Origin: Bradyrhizobium sp.
GTDB taxonomy: Bacteria > Pseudomonadota > Alphaproteobacteria > Rhizobiales > Xanthobacteraceae
Reading direction: 5' to 3'
Length of the DNA stretch: 64,000 bases
Assembly: GCF_027451485.1 (NCBI RefSeq)
Contig: NZ_DAIDJE010000214.1
Coordinates: 1-64,000, forward strand
Made by a program: the position numbers and the translations under genes. Below the pieces are notes generated by a model. It was given only the letters and a program-made list of their open reading frames with translations, ran no database searches and was not told where the DNA came from. This document shows positions 1-8,160 of this stretch, one piece after another; positions within the stretch are counted from its first letter, which is position 1, and every line of letters starts with the position of its first letter.

Positions 1-1341
1 CAGGTGATCGACGATGCGGCGCGCCAGCGCGGCAGCCTCGTCAGGCAACCTGATGTTCTGCTGGAATACGACGAATTCATCACCGCCAAACCGAGCCACG
101 AAATCCTCAGGCCGCAACATCGCGCGCAGCCGATCGGCAACCGCGCACAACAATTGGTCGCCGCAGGGATGACCCAGCGTATCATTGACCTGCTTGAACT
201 GGTCGAGGTCGATAAACAGGAGCGCCGACGTCTGATCGGTGCCGTGCGGGACGGCAAGCAGATGCTCGATCTCGTCGCGGAAATTGACCCGGTTCGGAAG
301 CCCGGTCAGTTCGTCATAGCGCGCCAGATGCGCGATCCTGGCTTCGGCGTCGCGCCGCTCAGTGACGTCCTCGAGCAGGACCACAGCCCCACCATCTGCC
401 ATCGGCTGGAACGCCCAGGACAGCGAGCGGCCCCGCGCGACATTCGGGTCGGTGGTGATGATGCCCTTAGCTTGCGGATTTTCGATTTCGGTAAGGATCA
501 TGTCAGCGTTCGCCTGCGAGATCGACCCCGCATCGACGCAGGCCGCAAGGATATCAGAACCCCTCGGGCGCATATGCGCCAGATCGGCCGGCAGCCCCAT
601 CATCTCGCCAAAGCAACGGTTCATGACCGCCAGCCGCCCGTCGTTTGTAAACATGCACAGGCCGTGAGGCATGTTGTTAAGGGCGGTATCGAATTGAGTG
701 GCGAGCGCCGCCTCGCGTTCACGGGCCACGACTGCCTGCATGAATATCCTATGCAGGTTGGCCGAAAGCTGCATGATCGCCAGCAGAAATGCAGCGCTTA
801 CGACTGACATCGCGACGTAATAGGGTGTGCCGTGCAACGCCAGCGCGATCACCGCCGGACCGAACTGAAGCACAGCTTGCAGATGGAATATCGATGGCCG
901 TCCGTAGGCCCGGCCGGCGCCGCCCGCCACGATGCCGGTGGCCACGGACAGGCAAATCATGTGGGCGACTGCGTCGTCACTGAAGAACAGTGTGACGAAG
1001 GTCCACGCTCCAATCGCGCCGGCTTGGACTAGCGCGCCTATCCGATAACGTGTTTGCAGATGCGCTGCGTCATCGGAAATTAACATCGCTTTGCGCGACT
1101 GGTATCGCTGCAGGTCAAAAGCCCGCACAGCACCGGAGACGATGAGAAGCACGACGCATGCCCAGATGCGATCGTCGCCGGTCTTCAGCGCCGTCATCGC
1201 CGCCCCGATGGCCACGAAGATTATGCCCGTAAGCAGCGGTCCCGGGGCCTCGAACAGCGAATCGATTGACGCCGCCCGAACCGACGGTGACATCTTTCGG
1301 CCTGTTTCCATGGGACGCTTGGTCAACAGCATCTCGCGCAT
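1..1341 (-). CDS. Membrane PAS-GGDEF diguanylate cyclase, C-terminus off the window
   Basis: The minus frame is open from a start at 1341 to the window edge, giving 447 residues with no stop, so the gene is truncated by the window. Several hydrophobic segments (about residues 33-52, 58-72, 103-120, 125-140, 155-192) form a membrane N-terminus. A PAS-like region follows (about 215-330). The GGDEF domain starts near RYDELTGLPN (341-350), and the active-site GGDEF is at 419-423, so cyclic-di-GMP synthesis is expected. An EAL domain could follow outside the window. AAAGGA lies close upstream of the ATG at 1341; later ATGs at 1332, 1311 and 1293 are possible starts. It sits downstream of tolB, where pal is usually found in related genomes. 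Confidence 0.85.
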   Translation of the reverse strand, partial: MREMLLTKRPMETGRKMSPSVRAASIDSLFEAPGPLLTGIIFVAIGAAMTALKTGDDRIWACVVLLIVSGAVRAFDLQRYQSRKAMLISDDAAHLQTRYRIGALVQAGAIGAWTFVTLFFSDDAVAHMICLSVATGIVAGGAGRAYGRPSIFHLQAVLQFGPAVIALALHGTPYYVAMSVVSAAFLLAIMQLSANLHRIFMQAVVAREREAALATQFDTALNNMPHGLCMFTNDGRLAVMNRCFGEMMGLPADLAHMRPRGSDILAACVDAGSISQANADMILTEIENPQAKGIITTDPNVARGRSLSWAFQPMADGGAVVLLEDVTERRDAEARIAHLARYDELTGLPNRVNFRDEIEHLLAVPHGTDQTSALLFIDLDQFKQVNDTLGHPCGDQLLCAVADRLRAMLRPEDFVARFGGDEFVVFQQNIRLPDEAAALARRIVDHL

Positions 1342-1506
1342 GCTTCCTTTGCGCGGAAAGTCTTACCCCCAGCCGGTGAAGTCTTTCTGAGGGAATATCG
1401 TTACCGGGATGTTGTCGTTCGTCCCAATCGCCCGGAATCTGCCCGCCAAATCAGCCGGCTAACCAGGCAAGCTTTGCCCGCTATCATCCCCGCGGCTTCG
1501 GCACCC

Positions 1507-2829
1507 TCAGGAGAGCAGCGGCGACCACGCCGGATCAGAGGCGTAGCCGGGAGTCGGCTGGCGCTGTTCGAAGCGGCCGGAAATATCCACGGTGAACAGG
1601 TTCGGGCCGGGGCCCAGATCGCGGAAGAACATCACGACCCGCCCGTTCGGCGCAAAGGTCGGCCCTTCATTGTGGAAGCCGGAGGTCAGGATCCGTTCGC
1701 CCGATCCGTCGGGCTTGATGATGCCGATCGAGAATTGCCCGCCGCCCTGCTTGGTAAACGCGATGTAGTCGCCGCGCGGCGACCACACCGGGGTCGAATA
1801 GGTGCCTTCGCCAAAGGAGATGCGCTGGGCCTGGCCGCCGGCCGCCGGCATCACATAGATCTGCGGCTTTCCGCCGCGGTCGGATTCGAACGTGATGTAG
1901 GAGCCATCAGGTGAATAGGAGGGCGAAGTGTCGATCGCCGGCGTGTCGGTCAGGCGCGTGGTCGATTTCGAGCGCAGATCCATCACAAACAGGTTCGAAT
2001 TGCCGCCCTGTTGCAGACTCATGATCACACGCTGGCCGTCCGGCGAGAAACGCGGCGAAAAGGTCATGCCCGGGAAATTACCCACGATTTCGCGCTGCCC
2101 GGTTTCGACGTTGAGCAGATAGACGCGCGGCTCGCCCTGGCCGAACTCCATATAGGTGATTTCCTGGGTCGACGGCGAGAAGCGCGGCGTTATCACCAGA
2201 TCGCTGCCGCGGGTCAGGTAGCGGACGTTGGCGCCGTCCTGATCCATCAGCGCCAACCTTTTGACGCGCCGCTCCTTGGAGCCGGTCTCGTCGACGAACA
2301 CCACGCGGCTGTCGAAATAACCCTTCTCGCCGGTCAGACGCTCATAGATCTGGTCGGAGATGATATGGGCGATCCGGCGCCAGTTTTCGGGCTGGGTGAA
2401 ATATTGCTGGCCGGCCAGCGGCTGGCCGGTCGCGACGTCCCAGAGGCGGAATTCGGCCTTCAGCCGTCCGTCGCCCTGCCTCGTCATCCGGCCGGTGACC
2501 AGAGCCTGCGCGTTAATGCTCTTCCAGTTATTGAACTGCGGTACGGCGTCGATGTTGACGACCTTGTCGATGTAGGCCGCCTGGTCGATCGGCGCGAACA
2601 ATCCGCTGCGCTTGAGGTTGTTGGTGATGACCTGCGTCACACCGACCCCAACGTCTCCATCGGACGGCGCGCCACCAACAAAATTCGGGATCGCTATCGG
2701 TACTGGCTGGAATTCGTTCGGGTCGATGCGCAGACGCTGCGCCAGAGTTGCTCGCGACCCCAATATCGCAACGGCCGATCCTGTCGCCATCATGAAGCGG
2801 CGCCGGGTAAAGGACTTCATTTCGTTCAT
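1507..2829 (-). CDS. tolB: TolB, periplasmic beta-propeller of the Tol-Pal system
   Basis: This 440-residue protein has the TolB N-terminal domain followed by WD40-like propeller repeats ([28 protein letters not shown]). TolB works in the periplasm with Pal and TolA to keep the outer membrane attached during division. I start it at 2829 (MNEMKSF...) rather than the longer open frame to 2940, because the extra residues overlap the end of tolA. The N-terminus carries [10 protein letters not shown] before a hydrophobic stretch ending ATLAQ, which resembles a twin-arginine signal and not only a Sec signal. It lies 23 bp after tolA in the same direction and is the last tol gene here. Confidence 0.95.
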   Translation of the reverse strand: MNEMKSFTRRRFMMATGSAVAILGSRATLAQRLRIDPNEFQPVPIAIPNFVGGAPSDGDVGVGVTQVITNNLKRSGLFAPIDQAAYIDKVVNIDAVPQFNNWKSINAQALVTGRMTRQGDGRLKAEFRLWDVATGQPLAGQQYFTQPENWRRIAHIISDQIYERLTGEKGYFDSRVVFVDETGSKERRVKRLALMDQDGANVRYLTRGSDLVITPRFSPSTQEITYMEFGQGEPRVYLLNVETGQREIVGNFPGMTFSPRFSPDGQRVIMSLQQGGNSNLFVMDLRSKSTTRLTDTPAIDTSPSYSPDGSYITFESDRGGKPQIYVMPAAGGQAQRISFGEGTYSTPVWSPRGDYIAFTKQGGGQFSIGIIKPDGSGERILTSGFHNEGPTFAPNGRVVMFFRDLGPGPNLFTVDISGRFEQRQPTPGYASDPAWSPLLS

Positions 2830-2852
2830 CGCACTGCTTTCAAGTTCGGGTC

Positions 2853-3869
2853 TCAGAGCATGTCTTTCAGGCTGAAAGTCATGCCAATATATTTCCAGGT
2901 CTCGTACTGCTCCTTCGGCAGGAAGGAATAGGCCTGGCATTGGACAACCGCACGCGCGGCGTTCTCGGCCATGGCTTTACCAATCGATTCCGAAGGCCCA
3001 CGCACGGCGACGATGGTAGGCTGGGAAGCTAACGTGCCATCAGGCCGCAAATAGATATCGATGTCGGCCTCGAATTTGTCGGCATTCAAGCCGTTATACG
3101 GAAAATTGAAGCAGCGCCGGACGGCTGCCGCGAATGCGCCGCGCCAGGTGGCAACGATGGCCTCGGCCTTGCCCTTTGACGTCCCGAGCGCGGCATTGGA
3201 GTTCAGTGTATCACCCGTGACCGCCTGGTGCGCTGGATCGCGCTTGTCGAGGAGAGCAGCGATTTTGGCCTCGTCGAACACGCGTTCTTTCGGCTTCTGC
3301 GGTTTCGGCGGCGTCGCAGCTTGCGGCTTCGGCGGCGGCTTCTTCTCCTCTTTCTTCAGTGCCTCTGCGATCGGGTCGGTCATGTCGGGCTTTTTTTCGA
3401 CCTGCTTCGGCTCGGGCTTCGGTTCACTCTTCGCGACCGGCTTCGGCGGATCAGGCTTTTTCTCAACCGGCTTTTCCACGGGCTTCGGCTGCGGCGGCGG
3501 CGCCGTTTCGGTCACAACCGGCGTCTTGTCGATCTTCCCCATGATATCGTCCTGGGGAGGCTTCGCTTCCGCGACCTTCTCCACCAACGGCTTGGGATTT
3601 TCCTTCTTGCCGGACCGCATACCGGCCGTGACCTTGGCGAGCTGGTCGGCGGAGATCACGTCGACAGGAACCGTATCCTCTTCCGGCATCACAAAGGCCT
3701 TGGTGGAAAACGTAAACAGTCCCCAGCCCAGCACGAGGACGTGCAGGACAATCGAGGCCACCACCGTCTTGTCGACTTTGACCTTCAAAGTCAGGCTTTC
3801 CGTTTCAATCCCAAAGGCGCTTCGCGCAGAACCATCATTCTCAGGAGCCCTGCTCGGGAATGATGACAA
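2853..3869 (-). CDS. tolA: TolA, inner-membrane to periplasm linker of Tol-Pal
   Basis: One transmembrane segment (about [16 protein letters not shown], residues 37-52 of the long form) is followed by a long Pro/Lys/Glu-rich linker and a C-terminal globular domain, the usual TolA plan. It should couple the TolQR proton motor to TolB/Pal. The ATG at 3869 makes 338 residues and overlaps the tolR end by 29 bp. A TTG at 3788 (reading as MKVKVDKTV...) would give a more typical short cytoplasmic tail and remove the overlap, so the start is uncertain. It belongs to the tolQRAB operon. Confidence 0.9.
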   Translation of the reverse strand: MSSFPSRAPENDGSARSAFGIETESLTLKVKVDKTVVASIVLHVLVLGWGLFTFSTKAFVMPEEDTVPVDVISADQLAKVTAGMRSGKKENPKPLVEKVAEAKPPQDDIMGKIDKTPVVTETAPPPQPKPVEKPVEKKPDPPKPVAKSEPKPEPKQVEKKPDMTDPIAEALKKEEKKPPPKPQAATPPKPQKPKERVFDEAKIAALLDKRDPAHQAVTGDTLNSNAALGTSKGKAEAIVATWRGAFAAAVRRCFNFPYNGLNADKFEADIDIYLRPDGTLASQPTIVAVRGPSESIGKAMAENAARAVVQCQAYSFLPKEQYETWKYIGMTFSLKDML

Positions 3870-4314
3870 TATTGGCCTTGTATCCGGCCGCCCGTATCTC
3901 GCCGAGCAGTTTCATCATCTCCGCATAGCAGACGTCCTTGTCGCCGCGCAGGTAAACCACGCTTTCGGATTCCGACCGCGTCTCGCGGATCGCCTTGATT
4001 TTAGGCAACAGGTCCGCGGGCGCTATCTGCGTATCGCCAAGGTAAAGGTCGACGTTCGAGTTGCAGCCGCCGCTCGTGCGCTTGACCGACAGCGTCAACG
4101 GAGGCTGGTTGGAGGAAGCCGATTTTCCGCCTGCGGCGACGGGCAGGTCGATGTCGATGTTCGACGTCATCAGCGGTGCGGCGACCATGAAGATGATCAG
4201 CAGCACCAGCATCACGTCCACCATCGGCGTGACGTTGATCTCCGCCATCACGGCGTTCCGCCGGCCGCGGCGCCGGCCGCCACCGCCCGGCGAACTCGCG
4301 ATGTTCATCGCCAT
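3841..4314 (-). CDS. tolR: TolR, proton-channel subunit of Tol-Pal
   Basis: The 157-residue ExbD/TolR-family protein contains EINVTPMVDVMLVLLIIFMV (residues 25-44). The Asp at 33 in the single transmembrane helix corresponds to the conserved proton-path aspartate. The C-terminal half (about 60-157) is periplasmic. A Gly/Arg-rich stretch (GGGGRRRGRR) precedes the helix on the cytoplasmic side. It lies 39 bp downstream of tolQ and overlaps the long form of tolA. Confidence 0.95.
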   Translation of the reverse strand: MAMNIASSPGGGGRRRGRRNAVMAEINVTPMVDVMLVLLIIFMVAAPLMTSNIDIDLPVAAGGKSASSNQPPLTLSVKRTSGGCNSNVDLYLGDTQIAPADLLPKIKAIRETRSESESVVYLRGDKDVCYAEMMKLLGEIRAAGYKANIVIIPEQGS

Positions 4315-4353
4315 GATTCGGTGCTCACATCTCGCATCTCATGGGCGGGGCCC

Positions 4354-5067
4354 TTACGCACGCTCGTCGATCTGACGCGACAGGATGGCCGAGAACTCGT
4401 CCGCAAAGCCCTCCAGGCGCTGAGCCTGCCGATTCACCTCGGAAGTGAACTTGTTATAGAAAATGGTCGCCGGGATGGCGGCGATAAGGCCTATTGCCGT
4501 AGCAAAAAGCGCTTCCGCGATGCCCGGCGCAACCACCGACAGCGAGGTGTTTTTCGAGGCGGCGATCGACTGGAAGCTCGACATGATGCCCCAGACGGTT
4601 CCGAACAGGCCGACGAACGGACTCGCGGAGCCGACGGTTGCCAACACGAGAAGCCTTCGTTCAAGCCGTTCGATTTCACGCGCGATCGAGACATTCATTA
4701 CCTTTTCGATTCGCATCTGAAGGCCTGCAAAGGACCTTGCGTGGCTTTCAAAAGAGCGTTTCCACTCGCGCATCGCCGCAACGAAACAGGCCGCCATCGA
4801 CTGCGTCGGCTTGGCGGCAAGCGTGCGGTAAAGCTCCTCGATCGATTGACCGGACCAGAACGCCTGCTCGAACCGATCCATGGCGCGGCGGGTGCGTGAA
4901 TAAAGGATCACCTTGTCAATGGCGATCGCCCAGACCCATACCGAGCAGGACAATAAGCCTAACATCACGCCTTTCACGATCCAGTGAGCGTGCCAGAACA
5001 GGGTGATCAGCGAGACGTCAGCGGATGGCAGCGGCAAGGCGGTTTGGGCCACGTCGGCCGGGTTCAT
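4354..5067 (-). CDS. tolQ: TolQ, motor subunit of Tol-Pal
   Basis: This 237-residue MotA/TolQ/ExbB-family protein has a first membrane segment at about 29-50 and the family signature ATVGSASPFVGLFGTVWGIM before the second and third helices. With TolR it forms the proton-driven stator of Tol-Pal. GAGAGGA lies about 9 bases upstream of the ATG at 5067. In many alphaproteobacteria ybgC directly precedes tolQ; here ybgC is 11.7 kb away at 16776-17222, on the same strand, so tolQ probably depends on a promoter in the gap upstream of it. Confidence 0.95.
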   Translation of the reverse strand: MNPADVAQTALPLPSADVSLITLFWHAHWIVKGVMLGLLSCSVWVWAIAIDKVILYSRTRRAMDRFEQAFWSGQSIEELYRTLAAKPTQSMAACFVAAMREWKRSFESHARSFAGLQMRIEKVMNVSIAREIERLERRLLVLATVGSASPFVGLFGTVWGIMSSFQSIAASKNTSLSVVAPGIAEALFATAIGLIAAIPATIFYNKFTSEVNRQAQRLEGFADEFSAILSRQIDERA

Positions 5068-5575
5068 AAGCGATGTCCTCTCAACGCTGGTGGAGCGGAT
5101 CTGACATTGGCTGCCCCGACAGCCGCGGACTCATACATAGCGAACGTCAAATCCAGAACTCCACCAGAAATCTTTCTTTATATGCCAGCGCTCCCTTGGT
5201 TCTGACATTCGTAAGCGAACCCGCCGCGACTGGATATGGATGTCAAAACAGAGCACCAGTATCTCAATTCCCCGGTGGCCATGCGCGCGTGAATGCAAAT
5301 GACCTCCGATCCTGCGGCTCCGCAAACACCGCGAGCGCGCACTCAACACCGGCACGCGAAAAGCCGTGACATATCGCAAGGGAGGCCGTCCAAAGCCGGC
5401 GCTGGCTTCCCCTGTCAACGTGTCAAAACGAGGGCTTTCCACGCGTCTTTTCGTCTCCCACCAGACGCCATTCGTGGTTAACAGCCGGTTACCATAGCGG
5501 ATTTCGGCCGGCGGAAATACCGGCCGACTGAGGGCTTAAAAAGCGCCCGTAAGCGACCATTTTGCGGCTGAAATG
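5068..5575. other. Gene-free gap upstream of tolQ
   Basis: I see no convincing coding frame in this stretch; short open frames on both strands lack family resemblance or ribosome sites. The end next to tolQ should hold the tolQ promoter, but I could not identify clear -35/-10 boxes. A GGATTTGACGTTCG motif on the minus strand (near 5140-5155) resembles one arm of the palindrome at 61.95 kb, so repeat debris may be present. Confidence 0.4.
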
Positions 5576-5608
5576 AAAAACCGCCCGTCAGCTTTCGCAA
5601 ACGGGCGG
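5576..5608 (-). terminator. Rho-independent terminator after the DUF2852 gene
   Basis: A perfect 8-bp stem (ccgcccgt at 5581-5588, acgggcgg at 5601-5608) with a 12-base loop is followed, reading on the minus strand, by a run of T (aaaaa at 5576-5580 on the plus strand). It lies about 55 bp after the stop of the gene at 5663-6139. Confidence 0.8.
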
Positions 5609-5662
5609 CTCAGTCGCCATCAGGTCGCAAGGGGCGTTACGCCTTCAGGCGGGCTCCAGATG

Positions 5663-6139
5663 TCAGCTTTGCGGGTGCTCGTCGGACGGCGAGGCCGGCC
5701 GCGAACGATGCTGCGCCATGAAGAGATCGAACTCCTCCTTGTCCTTGGCGTGACGCAAACGGTCGAGGAATTCGCGGAATTCCTTCTGCTCGTCCTCAAG
5801 CCGACGCAGCGTCTCCATGCGGTATTCGTCAAAAGCGCGGTTTCCGCTGGACGATGGGCCGAATGGGAAGCCATGCCGCTCCATGCGGCTGCGCATCCGC
5901 TCCATTTTGTATTGCATCCGCTCCATCTTGTTCGCCCAGCGATCCTGATGACTCCAGCAACCCATTTTTCTGCTCCCGAGTGTGAAAAAGAGAAGGGCAA
6001 GACCGATCGGCCACCAGATCAGGAAGCCGAGAATCGTCACGGCGATCCAGCCGGGATGCCAGGGCGAATGCAGCATGCGGGGGTGGTGATACTCGTCGGT
6101 CGGGCCGCGCCAACGATTGACATCTGCGGTGTAGGCCAT
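5663..6139 (-). CDS. DUF2852 family membrane protein
   Basis: This 158-residue protein has a hydrophobic segment (WIAVTILGFLIWWPIGLALL, about residues 32-51) followed by a charged, Met/Arg/Glu-rich region likely to form a coiled coil (repeated KMERM/RMER). It matches my recollection of DUF2852 proteins of Rhizobiales; function unknown. I chose the start at 6139 (MAYTADVN) because GGAGAGG lies just upstream, whereas the ATG at 6151 has no ribosome site. A TTGACA promoter and a perfect palindrome lie directly upstream, matching a second palindrome at the TetR gene start, so it is probably repressed by that TetR protein. A terminator follows the gene. Confidence 0.85.
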   Translation of the reverse strand: MAYTADVNRWRGPTDEYHHPRMLHSPWHPGWIAVTILGFLIWWPIGLALLFFTLGSRKMGCWSHQDRWANKMERMQYKMERMRSRMERHGFPFGPSSSGNRAFDEYRMETLRRLEDEQKEFREFLDRLRHAKDKEEFDLFMAQHRSRPASPSDEHPQS

Positions 6140-6169
6140 CTGCCTCTCCATCGGCTTATGCCGTTGTGA

Positions 6170-6188
6170 ATGTAAATAACATTTACAT
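6170..6188. promoter_or_regulatory. Predicted TetR operator O1 at the DUF2852 promoter
   Basis: ATGTAAATAACATTTACAT is a perfect inverted repeat with 8-bp arms (6170-6177 and 6181-6188) around AAC. It overlaps the -10 region of the DUF2852 promoter, where a bound repressor would block transcription. The same 19-bp frame recurs at 6954-6972. The AT-rich pattern is strongly unlike the surrounding DNA. Confidence 0.75.
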
Positions 6189-6215
6189 ACTTAGATCGTT
6201 CGAACCTGTTGTCAA
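6187..6215 (-). promoter_or_regulatory. Predicted sigma-70 promoter of the DUF2852 gene
   Basis: On the minus strand TTGACA (6210-6215) is followed after 16-17 bases by TAAGTA/AAGTAT (6187-6193). The -10 box runs into operator O1, the layout expected of a repressible promoter. Confidence 0.65.
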
Positions 6216-6241
6216 GCGCGGCCGGGCGAGCCCTGTTCACA

Positions 6242-6955
6242 TTATCTTGGCCGGCCCCAGGGGCCGCCCGGTGGCGGACCGGCCGGGTTCTTCTCCGCTT
6301 CCTGAGCCGCCGGCCGCCGGTCGGTCAAAAAGCCGAGGCCGCGCAAGTAGATCAGCACCTCGGCTTCCAGAAGCTCTTCCGCAGACATTGGCAGCTTGCG
6401 CCGGGCCCCATCACCCCTCGCAAACAACGAGGCGATACCGTGCGACATCGACCAGATGTGCAGCGCCATCATCAGCGCCGGCGGCCGTGGCGTGCCCGAA
6501 GGCGCGAGCGCGGCGAGCCGCTCCGCCGCTGCGCGAATGACGGCAAAGGCGCGCTCGGCCGCGGCCTGCAAGCCCGCATTGACGTCGGTGGCAAGCCCGG
6601 ATTCGAACATCGCGGAATAAAACGACGGCTGCTCGCGCGCAAAGGCGAGATACGCCTTTCCGACCCGCTCGAACGCCGTGACGGTGTCGGGACGTCCATC
6701 GTCCCAGGCCTGCGAGAGCGCCGATTCAAATTGCTCGAAACCACGCTGCGCGATGCTCGACAGAAGTTCGTCGCGGTCTCGGAAATGCCGGTAAGGCGCC
6801 GCTGGGCTGACACCGGCAATGCGCGCAGCGTCGGCAAAGGTGAAACCCGCCGCGCCCTTCTTCGCAATCAGGTCGAGCGCCGCCTGCAAAAGCGCCTCCT
6901 TGAGATTGCCGTGATGATAACCGCGTTCGCTGCGGCCCTGATCTTTCCAGCTCAT
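6242..6955 (-). CDS. TetR/AcrR family repressor (WHG-type C-terminal domain)
   Basis: The 237-residue protein begins MSWKDQGRSERGYHHGNLKE, a typical TetR N-terminus, with the helix-turn-helix at about FADAARIAGVSPAAPYRHF (residues 42-60). The C-terminal ligand domain resembles the WHG type. The last 20 residues are Pro/Gly-rich. The frame is open further upstream to 7099, but homology begins at 6955. There is no clear ribosome site, and the predicted transcript start is only a few bases before the ATG, so the message may be leaderless. It lies 102 bp upstream of the DUF2852 gene on the same strand; each gene has its own copy of the same palindrome. The ligand cannot be inferred. Confidence 0.9.
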   Translation of the reverse strand: MSWKDQGRSERGYHHGNLKEALLQAALDLIAKKGAAGFTFADAARIAGVSPAAPYRHFRDRDELLSSIAQRGFEQFESALSQAWDDGRPDTVTAFERVGKAYLAFAREQPSFYSAMFESGLATDVNAGLQAAAERAFAVIRAAAERLAALAPSGTPRPPALMMALHIWSMSHGIASLFARGDGARRKLPMSAEELLEAEVLIYLRGLGFLTDRRPAAQEAEKNPAGPPPGGPWGRPR

Positions 6956-6975
6956 GTAAGAGATATTTACATGAG
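6951..6975. promoter_or_regulatory. Predicted TetR operator O2, autoregulatory
   Basis: A perfect inverted repeat has 9-bp arms (ctcatgtaa at 6951-6959, ttacatgag at 6967-6975) with a 7-base centre. Its inner 19 bp (6954-6972) has the same length and outer bases as O1 (ATGTAA...ATTTACAT). It covers the start codon and the -10 box of the TetR gene. The apparent promoter is TTCAAA (6987-6992) and TAAATA (6964-6969) with a 17-base spacer, on the minus strand. Confidence 0.75.
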
Positions 6976-7062
6976 CCCGGCAGCGATTTGAAGCCCACGA
7001 GCGGCGCTCGCGGTCTCCAAGCCAAACGCGGCTAGCGCTTCGCGTCGCCCGATACTTCCCTG

Positions 7063-7225
7063 GTGCCCACTTTCCGAAGTTCGTGTTACGCCTCAGCACC
7101 CACTTTCACGACCTTCGGAAAGTCATGGGCACTAGCTAACTTATTGATTCTAATACCGCCTCATCGACCTGAAGTCCCTGATCAAATTCGCCGCTTGTGC
7201 AGGGACTTCAGATCGGCGGTACTAG
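7063..7225 (+). repeat. Two-module palindromic intergenic element, copy 1
   Basis: Module A is an inverted repeat built on TTTCCGAAGTTCG ... CCTTCGGAAA, bounded by gtgcccac and tgggcac (about 7063-7133). Module B is an inverted repeat built on taccgcc...ctgaagtccctg and cagggacttcagatcggcggta (about 7154-7222). The modules are joined by ctaacttattgattctaa. Nearly the same composite occurs in reverse orientation at 55390-55565 and a decayed one at 53957-54120. Its right end meets the stop codon of the YCII gene at 7222. Confidence 0.8.
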
Positions 7226-7587
7226 CCGCCGGGGATCGGCAGCACCGGCATCACCTCGACAGATTCGCCGGGGAAGATCGAGAAATGCGGATGGTCCTCG
7301 AACATTTTCGCGGCCGCCTCATGCGAGGCCGCACGAACCACCGTGAAGGCGCCCATTGCATTGGCGACATCGGCAATCCCCTGCGAATCGATCTTCTTTG
7401 TCTTGCCGAGCGGCCCGCCCATCTGGACGAGAGAGGCCTGGTGCTTCTCGACCCAGGCCTTCCATGCCGTTATCCCGCGCATCTCTCTTGCTTTGCGGTC
7501 CGTCTCCGACAGAGCGTTCCAGTCGGCCCACTTCGGACTGTTCTTGCTACCAAGGAAGACGGCGAGATAGGTGTCATTCGTGCTCAT
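7222..7587 (-). CDS. YCII-related (DGPF-like) small protein
   Basis: The 121-residue protein (MSTNDTYLAVFLGSKNSPKW...) has the small alpha/beta YCII-like layout, with a conserved tail FPGESVEVMPVLPIPGG. The biochemical role of this family is unknown; members are often encoded with ECF42 sigma factors, one of which lies at 12005-13282. Its TAG stop (7222-7224) lies at the edge of a palindromic repeat. It is 38 bp downstream of another YCII gene and may be cotranscribed with it. Confidence 0.8.
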   Translation of the reverse strand: MSTNDTYLAVFLGSKNSPKWADWNALSETDRKAREMRGITAWKAWVEKHQASLVQMGGPLGKTKKIDSQGIADVANAMGAFTVVRAASHEAAAKMFEDHPHFSIFPGESVEVMPVLPIPGG

Positions 7588-7625
7588 CCGATTTCTCCTG
7601 TTTTCAGTTTGCTTGGAAGCTCCGA

Positions 7626-8045
7626 TCAGCGCACGGGCAGGCCGTGCTGCATTTCGGCGAAACCCGCCGCCGCTTTCTGAACGTCGGGTGGAAAGTCCGT
7701 CACTTCAAAGACCTGACGAATTTCGATGGTTTCGTTGTTGGCAGCAGGACAGCGCTTGGCCCAGGCGATCGCCTCCTCCCGGGAGGTCACGTCGATCATC
7801 CAGTAGCCGCCGATCACTTCTTTCGACTCGGTGAAAGGGCCATCGGTAACGACAGGCTTGCCGTTCTCGAACGAGACGCGAACGCCCATGGAGGGCGGAT
7901 GCAAACCGTCCAGCGTGATCAGGACACCGGCTTCCTTGAGCGCCTCGTTATATTTCATCATCGCCGCGACGGCTTCGGGTGAGGGTGTCGCGCCCGGCGC
8001 CGCGGTCTCATACCCCCGCGGGATCATCAGCATCATAAATCGCAT
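7626..8045 (-). CDS. YCII/DGPF domain protein
   Basis: A 139-residue protein starting MRFMMLMIPRGYE, with the family signature VTDGPFTESKEVIGGYWMIDV (about residues 65-85), which carries the DGPF motif. I start it at 8045, where GGAG lies about 8 bases upstream, rather than at the long frame start at 8105. The DGPF family is linked to ECF42 sigma factors; the protein activity is unknown. It precedes the smaller YCII gene in the same direction. Confidence 0.88.
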   Translation of the reverse strand: MRFMMLMIPRGYETAAPGATPSPEAVAAMMKYNEALKEAGVLITLDGLHPPSMGVRVSFENGKPVVTDGPFTESKEVIGGYWMIDVTSREEAIAWAKRCPAANNETIEIRQVFEVTDFPPDVQKAAAGFAEMQHGLPVR

Positions 8046-8160
8046 GGTCGTCTCCGTTCCTATTCCGTCTCGACAGATCCCGGACAAACCGGCGCTCTCA
8101 AGCAAGACGATTGGCCTGCCGCAGTCCCGACAGCGCCCGGAGAATTATTTTTAAGTCCCG

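Noticed and set aside
3061-4899. A 612-codon plus-strand frame across tolA, tolR and tolQ
   Set aside because: It is the reverse complement of well-identified tol genes, and its product is low-complexity Gly/Phe/Ser-rich sequence.
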